In this document: in pieces, positions 13,380 through 19,340 of the stretch
Numbering within the stretch: position 1 is the stretch's first letter
Layout: each line of letters begins with the position of its first letter
NCBI GenBank assembly: GCA_938028565.1
Contig: CALIZS010000058.1
Coordinates: forward strand, 1 to 19,660
Direction of reading: 5' to 3'
Length of the DNA: 19,660 nt
Origin: an uncultured Atopobium sp.
GTDB lineage: Bacteria; Actinomycetota; Coriobacteriia; Coriobacteriales; Atopobiaceae
Position numbers and translations under genes: made by a program
The notes under the pieces: generated by a model
Database searches by the model: none
The model's input: the letters and a program-made list of their open reading frames with translations, nothing else
What the model was told of the DNA's origin: nothing

Positions 13380-13622
13380 TTAAGCTGGTTGTTTTCCCGT
13401 AGGACCGTCAAAAGTAAAATAATCTGGATAACGCTCGTAAAGCTTTCTCATCCTAATAATGGCAAGAAGCTCATCTGATGGTAGAGAAAGGCATGATTTG
13501 ATAAAAGCTTCTTTAGTGTCTGGGGCATCCCACAATAAATCATTTAGACGATGTCCAGCACGATGGAGCGTCTCACGATCTATCCCAAGCCTTTTATATA
13601 TAGCATCGAAATCTAATATCAT
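13380..13622 (-). CDS. Small protein of unknown function, first gene of the minus-strand small-gene operon, paralogue of 12210-12515
   Basis: An 80-residue protein starting MILDFDAIYKRLGIDRETL. Its C-terminal half holds LPSDELLAIIR, ERYPDYF and FDG, the block shared with the plus-strand protein at 12210-12515 at about 50% identity over 29 positions. The product is shorter than its paralogue by one central indel and a C-terminal extension. ATG 13622 has only a weak GGGGCG as Shine-Dalgarno. A GATAAT -10-like hexamer lies about 35 bp upstream on the minus strand. No known domain is recognised. Presence of two copies on opposite strands of one island suggests a real, selected small family. Confidence 0.6.
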   Translation of the reverse strand: MILDFDAIYKRLGIDRETLHRAGHRLNDLLWDAPDTKEAFIKSCLSLPSDELLAIIRMRKLYERYPDYFTFDGPTGKQPA

Positions 13623-13747
13623 TTCAACGCCCCAGCAGTAGTAAAGTTAGCTTCTATTATCCCATGAGAACAATTTTGAAGTGAGCTTATTCTCTTTTCA
13701 TAAAATTTAATCTAGCTAGGTAACTCCTATTCTGTTCTCTTTCAGAA

Positions 13748-13771
13748 ACTTGTATACTACTTGTCTTGTAC
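13748..13771 (+). promoter_or_regulatory. Candidate operator/promoter of the GntR-transketolase operon
   Basis: ACTTGT occurs at 13748-13753 and 13759-13764, exactly 11 bp apart, and is followed by CTTGTAC (13765-13771). The first copy extends into the palindrome GTATAC (13752-13757). GT...AC half-sites are characteristic of GntR-family operators. TTGTCT (13761-13766) could be a -35, with TGACTA or TATGAC near 13782-13789 as a poor -10. Autoregulation by the encoded GntR domain is inferred. Confidence 0.35.
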
Positions 13772-13814
13772 TTAACGTATGTATGACTAATTTCTTATTT
13801 GCTTCGGAGGACCT

Positions 13815-15554
13815 ATGTCATTTGAGACAGGAGTTTTTCCGGTTTTAGCTTCTGAAGATGCGGCTACTGAGTCACTATCTCCGCAGGTCAGAGGTGGGCT
13901 CAATACGTCGTCCGCTACACCTCTTCATGTTCAGTTGTCAGATTTGATGCGCGTCAAAATTCTGTCAGAAGACTGGAAGGCGGGAACGTACATTCCGTCT
14001 GAGGCCGAATTTATGGCGCAGTACGGCGTGAGTAGAGGAACCATCAGAAAAGCTATTCAATCCCTGGTCAAAGAGGGTTTGCTGCTTACTCAAAAGGGTC
14101 GAGCAACACAGGTTATTTCTAACACCGTTCGCCATGCAGCAGGAAATACCGTACTTTCATTTGCAGCCGCGCTCAGAGATGGCGGCTTTGAGTATCGAAC
14201 CGAAGTCCTATTTAAGCAGGTAGTTCCTGCAGATCAAGCCGTTGCCGAGCACTTAGAGATTCCCATCGGCTCTGACGTACTCTTTTTGCGTCGTGTCAGG
14301 AGCGTCTCGGATAGGCCTGTGGTGTGCCAGGAATCATGGTCTAACCTGCTTGTTTGTCCACAGCTTGAGGAGGCGGACTTTGAGAATGAGTCGCTCTTTG
14401 ACGCGGTTGAAAGAACTTCTCAAAAAGATATTGCGCGCTCTCGCATGCGCTATCAGTCGCAAATTGCAGGTAAAGACCATGCCGATTACCTTCAGTGTTC
14501 TCCAAATGAGGCTTTGCTTGTACTTGAGCAGGTAATCGAGTTGTCCGACGGTAATTGCATTGAGTGGAGCCAGACTTGGCTTGCCCCGCATCAGAGTGTT
14601 GTTGGCGTATCTGAGCAGGTAGATGGCTCTATTGGACCTCTGGACATCTCTTCTGTTCGTCAGTCAGAGCACGTGGGTGCATCGCTGACTTCTGCAGAAA
14701 TAGACTCTGATCAGCGCAAACAGCTTGAGCTCGACTTGCGCCACGAGGCGCTTGCAGTGCGTCGAGGCATTATCGAGTTGGCACATCGCTACAGCTCAAC
14801 GCCATTCCACATTGGCGGGGCGTGTTCCGTGGCAGACATTGTTTCTGTGCTTTTGAGCAAGGTTATGCAGGTGGGCCACAGGGATTGCGAGTGGGAGCTC
14901 AGAGACCGCCTAATTCTTTCTAAGGCTCACACATCGCTGGCGCTATTCCCAGCTCTTCTACGTGTGGGAATGATCTCTCAAGAGGATATTGACCGCGGAG
15001 TCTTTGGACCCGATGCTGTCCTCTTTAAGCATCCACTGCGAGACCCTCAGCGCGGCTTTGAAATCTCCGGTGGCAGCCTTGGTATGGGCTTGGGCTACGC
15101 CGCTGGCCTGGGGTTAAGCCTTCGCAGAAAAGATCTTCCTTCTCGCGTTTTTTGTATTTTGGGCGACGGCGAGTGTGACGAGGGTTCCATTTGGGAGAGC
15201 GCGGCGTTTATCGGCCACAATCAGCTCTCCAACGTCACGGTCATTGTTGATCAGAACCGCATGCAGCTGGACGGCCCTTGCGCATCCATTTTGGACACCG
15301 GCTCAATTGCAAGAAAGTTTGATGCGTTCGGTTTTGAGTCTGTCGAGGTAGACGGACATGATGTGCTTGCGCTGTACGACGCATTAAAGCAGCAAACTTC
15401 AAGGCCTCGCGCGATTATTGCGCACACCATCAAGGGCAAAGGACTTTCATTTGCCGAGAATAACGTCTCGTTCCACGACGCGTGCGTGACGGACGACCTC
15501 TATGAGCAGGCATTACTTGACCTGAAAGTTGCAGAGGAGGCAAGCTCATGCTAG
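13815..15554 (+). CDS. Fusion of a GntR/UTRA transcription regulator with the transketolase N-terminal (TPP-binding) subunit
   Basis: One 579-codon frame encodes two normally separate proteins. Residues 36-100 are a GntR winged helix (IPSEAEFMAQYGVSRGTIRKA at about 60-80). Residues about 108-262 are a UTRA effector domain (VLFLRRVRSVSDRPVV, then IEWSQTW). After a ~35-residue linker, residues about 299-579 are a complete transketolase subunit A: FHIGG (331-335), ILSKAH (367-372), and the TPP/Mg motif GDGECDEG (450-457) followed by VDQN (478-481), with IKGKGLSF near the end. ATG 13815 has a perfect GGAGG at 4 nt. No stop codon separates the halves and there is no good internal start, although GTG 14673 is in frame. 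It overlaps the subunit B gene by 7 nt. The enzyme half should pair with that product; the regulator half may sense a sugar phosphate or another ligand. Confidence 0.92.
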   Translation: MSFETGVFPVLASEDAATESLSPQVRGGLNTSSATPLHVQLSDLMRVKILSEDWKAGTYIPSEAEFMAQYGVSRGTIRKAIQSLVKEGLLLTQKGRATQVISNTVRHAAGNTVLSFAAALRDGGFEYRTEVLFKQVVPADQAVAEHLEIPIGSDVLFLRRVRSVSDRPVVCQESWSNLLVCPQLEEADFENESLFDAVERTSQKDIARSRMRYQSQIAGKDHADYLQCSPNEALLVLEQVIELSDGNCIEWSQTWLAPHQSVVGVSEQVDGSIGPLDISSVRQSEHVGASLTSAEIDSDQRKQLELDLRHEALAVRRGIIELAHRYSSTPFHIGGACSVADIVSVLLSKVMQVGHRDCEWELRDRLILSKAHTSLALFPALLRVGMISQEDIDRGVFGPDAVLFKHPLRDPQRGFEISGGSLGMGLGYAAGLGLSLRRKDLPSRVFCILGDGECDEGSIWESAAFIGHNQLSNVTVIVDQNRMQLDGPCASILDTGSIARKFDAFGFESVEVDGHDVLALYDALKQQTSRPRAIIAHTIKGKGLSFAENNVSFHDACVTDDLYEQALLDLKVAEEASSC

Positions 15555-16627
15555 ATACATCTTTGCAGCCATCGTGCATTTCGGCTGAAGAGTCGCAGAT
15601 GCTTGCGGGTATGAATACAAAAGAAGTGTTCGGCTGGGTTATGGGTAAGCTCGCTGAAGATGACGAGCTGCTAACTGTTGCCGTTGCCGACTATGGTCGT
15701 CGTTTGAACCTGGATCGCTTTCGAGAGCTTCGACCAGACGGCTACATCCAGTGCGGAATTGCAGAGCAAAACCTTATTGAAGTGGCATCTGCCTGCGCAA
15801 ATGAAGGCTTTCATGTTTTTGCGCCGTGCTATGCCACGTTTGTGACCTCTCGAACGCTGGATCAGATTCGCGTCAACCTTGGCATGATGAAGTCGCCCGT
15901 GGTGCTTGTAGGTGTTGCCGCTGGCTGCGAATCCGCAGCTACAGGACCCTCTCACATGGCTGTGGAGGACATTGCGATTACCAGGACCATCCCTGGGCTT
16001 TCCGTGTTCAATCCGATCGATAATGCCCAGCTTGCGGCCATGCTCATGGAGCTTGCAAAGCATCCACGACCAGCTTACATGCGTATGACCTCGTGTGATG
16101 GTGTTAATCTGCATCCAGATGGTTACGTTTTTGATGCGTCCGGTGTCGAGAAACTCTTTGAGTCGGCTTGTGCGGCGGACACAGCAAGCGTAGGCGGCGC
16201 AGTGACTACCGGAGCAGCAGCTACTGAAGTCACAACCGTCACTCTTCCGAAGCGCATGACCGTACTTGCAACGGGTGCGATAACCAGCCGAGTTATCGAG
16301 GCAGCACAGAGAGCTGTAGAGCAGATTGCCGCTCCCGTCCGGACAAATATCGAGGTCTACGGAGTATCGATCATCAAGCCGCTTGACGCTTCTTTGACGC
16401 AAATCTGTCAGAACTCTGACGTGATTATTACTGTCGAGGAGCACAGTGTTTTGGGTGGGTTTGGTAGCGCGGTTGTCGAGCGGCTCAGTGCTTCAGGTGC
16501 ATGTCCGCAGGTAATTCGTGTAGGTATGCCCGATAAATATCTTGAGGCAGACGTTCACCACAACATTCTTGCGCGTGCTGGGCTATCGGTTGAGAGTCTG
16601 CAAGAGGTTTTTCTCGCCAACTGTTAA
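15548..16627 (+). CDS. Transketolase, C-terminal subunit (split transketolase subunit B)
   Basis: A 359-residue partner of the fused N-terminal half; together they would form a full transketolase transferring two-carbon ketol units in the pentose phosphate pathway. The pyrimidine-binding domain has VADYGRR (47-53), the catalytic-Glu motif GIAEQN (70-75; E73), FVTSRTLDQIR (98-108) and ATGPSHMAVEDIA (131-143). The C-terminal domain has VLATGAITSRV (239-249) and IITVEEHSVLGGFG near 295-308. An Ala/Thr/Gly-rich low-complexity insertion (about 208-233) separates the domains and is longer than usual. ATG 15548 has GAGGAGG (15534-15540) at 7 nt and overlaps the upstream stop codon, so translation is coupled, consistent with equal amounts of both subunits. 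Confidence 0.93.
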   Translation: MLDTSLQPSCISAEESQMLAGMNTKEVFGWVMGKLAEDDELLTVAVADYGRRLNLDRFRELRPDGYIQCGIAEQNLIEVASACANEGFHVFAPCYATFVTSRTLDQIRVNLGMMKSPVVLVGVAAGCESAATGPSHMAVEDIAITRTIPGLSVFNPIDNAQLAAMLMELAKHPRPAYMRMTSCDGVNLHPDGYVFDASGVEKLFESACAADTASVGGAVTTGAAATEVTTVTLPKRMTVLATGAITSRVIEAAQRAVEQIAAPVRTNIEVYGVSIIKPLDASLTQICQNSDVIITVEEHSVLGGFGSAVVERLSASGACPQVIRVGMPDKYLEADVHHNILARAGLSVESLQEVFLANC

Positions 16628-16639
16628 ATAGAGGTCCAA

Positions 16640-16687
16640 TAAAACAAAAACCCAAGGGAGCACGCGCTGCCTTGGGATTTGTGTTTT
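16640..16687. terminator. Bidirectional terminator between the transketolase operon and tRNA-Glu
   Basis: CCCAAGG (16651-16657) pairs with CCTTGGG (16670-16676), with an inner AGC/GCT extension. The stem is flanked by an A-rich tract on the left (AAAACAAAAA) and a T-rich tract on the right. It would stop transketolase transcripts on the plus strand and tRNA-Glu transcripts on the minus strand. Confidence 0.85.
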
Positions 16688-16688
16688 A

Positions 16689-16763
16689 TGGTGCCCCCAA
16701 CGGGAATCGAACCCGTATTGCCGCCTTGAAAGGGCGATGTCCTAACCGTTAGACGATGGGGAC
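16689..16763 (-). tRNA. tRNA-Glu (anticodon UUC)
   Basis: Read on the minus strand: acceptor GTCCCCA (16763-16757) pairs with TGGGGGC (16699-16693; one G-U). The anticodon arm CGCCC-TTTCAA-GGCG has anticodon TTC, and the T-arm contains GGGTTCGATTCCC. Discriminator A and an encoded CCA (16691-16689) complete it. A TATACT -10 lies at 16779-16774 on the same strand. Confidence 0.96.
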
Positions 16764-16773
16764 GCGAAGAAAA

Positions 16774-16779
16774 AGTATA
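16774..16779 (-). promoter_or_regulatory. -10 element of tRNA-Glu
   Basis: TATACT on the minus strand, 10 bp before the tRNA 5' end, with a weak TAGAAA -35 at a 16-bp spacing. Confidence 0.4.
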
Positions 16780-16831
16780 GCAAAGATGCTGCAGATTTCT
16801 AGGGCTAAACGGCACGATTTTGGGCTTTCAT

Positions 16832-17860
16832 CTATTCTTCGTTTTCCCACCAGTCTAGTCCGGCCTTAAACGCGTAGTCGCGAGCGCTCTGAGTTACGCC
16901 GGGCACCGACTCTGCCCATGAAATAAATTCCGGCACGTCAGCGATAATCGCCTCAGCTTCGTGAACTGCGATAACGTTTTCGGCAAACGTGTCAGGCGTA
17001 AAGTTAATTCTGCACGGAATGTAGAGATCAACAAAAGATGGCCTGAGTAGCGCATATGCCGCTCCCTCGCCGAGGTTAACAAAGCCTTTCAGCGCGCGCT
17101 TTGCCGCGGGCATGCGATTCAACTTGAAGAACAGCAGCGTAAACGCCAAGCGCATCCAGGCATTTGACTGATATCCACAGCTCTCGTCCAGCTTGTGGAG
17201 CCCTTCCTCGTCTTCCAGTCGAGCAAGAACATATGCCAAGGTAAAACGTGCGCCCAACAAATCTGTTGGCGAGAAGAACAGGAGGTCTTCACAGGCTTTT
17301 TTAGAGAGCTTGAAGCAGGCGCAATCTGTTGCGACCTGGGCAATCTGTGCGTAGAGGCGCAAAAGTGGTCGAGATTCAGCGCAACTCCAAGCATCGCCGT
17401 GAGTTTGCTTTGCTTGTTCTAGTTTTGGTCTAAAGATAGGGTCAAATTCTTTTTGCAGGTCAAGTAAGTCGTTGAGGATCGCTGCAGGATGATTGTTGGA
17501 GATCTGCGCAAGAATTCGCTGAACTTCAAGGCTAATGCTTGTGTTGGCAAGAGCTTGGTTTTCAGTAATACTTGTCATCTGATTATGCAAAAGGTTAAGC
17601 AGGTCCATGCGACTTGCAAAGAAGTCAGCATCGGAATCAATTTCTTTTGTAATTTCAGCCTGATACTTGCCAATGACATTGACGTATTGAGCAAAAGCCT
17701 TTTCTTCTTCGTCAGCAATGAAGTCTTCAGGAGAGGCTTCTACTGCAAGCTTCAACTCATAGAGAGCTGCCTCAGAGGAGATATTTTTTTCTTGTGCACA
17801 CTTGGCAACCAGGCGATCTACCTGCTCGCTGACCATATCGTTAGCGGAATGCTTTATCAC
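16832..17860 (-). CDS. TPR-like hypothetical protein, paralogue of its upstream neighbour
   Basis: A 342-residue, mostly helical, soluble protein without signal peptide or membrane segment. The middle segment CEDLLFFSPTDLLGARFTLAY (190-210) with VLARLEDEEGLHKL matches the neighbour's YGEKLLELDAADAADARFTLA with AYAKLEDEDAL, which is a TPR-type helix pair (similar to the gap-less repeats in ST7-like proteins). The function is unknown; a scaffold or chaperone role would be typical of TPR-like folds. The start is GTG 17860, whose GTGA overlaps the stop codon of the upstream gene by 4 nt; the internal ATG 17836 has no ribosome binding site. No terminator is seen after it, so transcripts may run into tRNA-Glu. 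Confidence 0.75.
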   Translation of the reverse strand: MIKHSANDMVSEQVDRLVAKCAQEKNISSEAALYELKLAVEASPEDFIADEEEKAFAQYVNVIGKYQAEITKEIDSDADFFASRMDLLNLLHNQMTSITENQALANTSISLEVQRILAQISNNHPAAILNDLLDLQKEFDPIFRPKLEQAKQTHGDAWSCAESRPLLRLYAQIAQVATDCACFKLSKKACEDLLFFSPTDLLGARFTLAYVLARLEDEEGLHKLDESCGYQSNAWMRLAFTLLFFKLNRMPAAKRALKGFVNLGEGAAYALLRPSFVDLYIPCRINFTPDTFAENVIAVHEAEAIIADVPEFISWAESVPGVTQSARDYAFKAGLDWWENEE

Positions 17861-19032
17861 TCTGCATCACCACCCGAGTGTGGATTATTTGGCCCGTCGA
17901 TATGCGGTCCGCTTGGTCGCGGGCCAGCGGAGCCTCCGTCGAGTGGACCGTCGGGAAAGTCGAATCCACCAGGGAAGGAATCGGCTGAAGCTAACAAGGC
18001 ATTTGCCTGCATTTGAAGTTCTTTTTCTGCCAACTCAACGGTCTTTGGGTCTCTCGCCCTAATTTGATTTGCAAGCCAACGACCAAGAACACCACGTCCT
18101 ATCAGGTCATTTCCTTCTTGCAGCAGCACAGTTGCTTCTGCAATGGCAATGATAAGCTCGTCTTCGGAATAGGGGAGCACGTTAAGGCGAGAGAATTCTC
18201 CCTCGGGCAAATCCTTCTGCACGAAGCAACAAAGCGTTGCCTCCGGATAGCGCTCAATCAGCAGGTCAAGGTAGTGTTCTGCCTCAACCAACTCACGCTT
18301 CTTGAAGTGAATAGCCAGGAGAGCCAGCAAAATCCACGGGTCATCTGCCCCGCGAGGTGGATCAAGTTTGCGGTACTGATCCATGAGGTTGTCGAGGGCG
18401 TCTTCGTCCTCAAGTTTTGCGTATGCGAGTGCAAGCGTAAAACGAGCATCGGCCGCGTCCGCAGCGTCAAGCTCTAGGAGTTTCTCGCCATATGCAATGG
18501 CGTCTTTGTTACGTCCGCAGATAAGCGCACGAGAAGAAAGCGTTGCCAACCAGCGCTTATAGGGGTTGATGGCCAGGCGCTGGGCAAGTTCTGCCTGCTC
18601 GGCAGGAAGCCCTTGCGAGGACTCTTGCGCCTTCTGGTAACACGCGGCTTCTACCTGGGGAAGTTTCTCCACAAGGAACTGGTAGTAGGCGTCAAAAAGC
18701 CTGCTATTTGAGGCGTGGAGCATGCGCTGGGCATCAAAACAATTGGGGTCCAGCTGAATGGCCTGGTTGAGGAGGCGTTTTCCCTGGTCGATAAGGGCCT
18801 GCGCCTGAGATTCTTCGACAAACGGTAGGCGATAATCAACAATCTCGGCCGCTTGCGCAACTAGATTGAACGCGCGATCTTCGTCGGTTTGAGGGAGGGA
18901 ATTGCGGTCGTTGGAGAATCGCCAGTTGAAGTCCTTCATCAGCGTAGCAATGCTGTCCTCGTCGCCGACTTGCGTGCGAGCAAAGCGGAGGATAAGCCGC
19001 TGGTAGTCTTCTTTTACCGGGTCAAACGCCAC
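17857..19032 (-). CDS. TPR-like hypothetical protein with Gly/Pro-rich tail
   Basis: A 391-residue helical protein. LLNQAIQLDPNCFDAQRML (87-105) is a clear TPR-like helix with the canonical LDP turn. YKRWLATLSSRALICGRNKDA followed by YGEKLLELDA (181-190) and ARFTLALAYAKLEDEDAL (196-213) form further repeats shared with the downstream paralogue. The last ~40 residues are Gly/Pro/Asp-rich (GGFDFPDGPLDGGSAGPRP) and probably disordered. The start is GTG 19032 with AAAGGA 5 nt upstream. It forms a two-gene operon with the following gene by a 4-nt overlap. No catalytic motif is visible. The role is unknown. Confidence 0.78.
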   Translation of the reverse strand: MAFDPVKEDYQRLILRFARTQVGDEDSIATLMKDFNWRFSNDRNSLPQTDEDRAFNLVAQAAEIVDYRLPFVEESQAQALIDQGKRLLNQAIQLDPNCFDAQRMLHASNSRLFDAYYQFLVEKLPQVEAACYQKAQESSQGLPAEQAELAQRLAINPYKRWLATLSSRALICGRNKDAIAYGEKLLELDAADAADARFTLALAYAKLEDEDALDNLMDQYRKLDPPRGADDPWILLALLAIHFKKRELVEAEHYLDLLIERYPEATLCCFVQKDLPEGEFSRLNVLPYSEDELIIAIAEATVLLQEGNDLIGRGVLGRWLANQIRARDPKTVELAEKELQMQANALLASADSFPGGFDFPDGPLDGGSAGPRPSGPHIDGPNNPHSGGDAE

Positions 19033-19212
19033 AGGATTCCTTTCTCTCTTAGGTAATGATATCGCAGGTTATTGAGGTGTGCAGCGCAACTCCGCGAGCG
19101 TCGTAAGAAGATTGCGAACGGCAGACGGAAACGTTTGGAGTGGACGGGTTTCTCGCCAGAAGGGCGTCAAATTCTTGTCAGATACGTGCATAAATTTTCA
19201 ACGATATCGCAT

Positions 19213-19225
19213 AAAATGACATTTT
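19213..19225. promoter_or_regulatory. AT-rich palindrome upstream of the alcohol dehydrogenase promoter
   Basis: AAAATG-A-CATTTT is a perfect 6-1-6 dyad located just 5' of the -35. A second, imperfect dyad (CATTTTGG and CCGAAATG, about 19225-19250) overlaps the -35 region. Either could bind a regulator of fermentative metabolism. Neither matches the Rex site TTGTGAA-n4-TTCACAA. Confidence 0.35.
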
Positions 19226-19229
19226 CATT

Positions 19230-19259
19230 TTGGTACAGGTGTCCGAAATGAGCTAAAAT
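19230..19259 (+). promoter_or_regulatory. Promoter of the iron-containing alcohol dehydrogenase gene
   Basis: TTGGTA (19230-19235), an 18-bp spacer and TAAAAT (19254-19259), leaving a leader of about 75 nt before the start codon. The rest of the 308-bp gap (19033-19340) shows only the palindromes and one copy of GGGTTTCTCGCCA (19146-19158). Confidence 0.55.
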
Positions 19260-19340
19260 AGAAATGTTGAGAAGAAGTAATTGCGAAGAATGGCTTCGCT
19301 AGCCGCTTAGGGAAGTGGCGCATAGTTAAGGAGAGGTTTT

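Noticed and set aside
10296..13800. A second copy of the tRNA-Leu 3' end as attR
   Set aside because: I looked for the GGTTCGAGTCCCGCC segment downstream of the integrase remnant and up to 13800 and saw no match.
15671..16444. A 257-codon minus-strand ORF inside transketolase B
   Set aside because: Antisense shadow of a well-recognised enzyme. No ribosome binding site or family resemblance.
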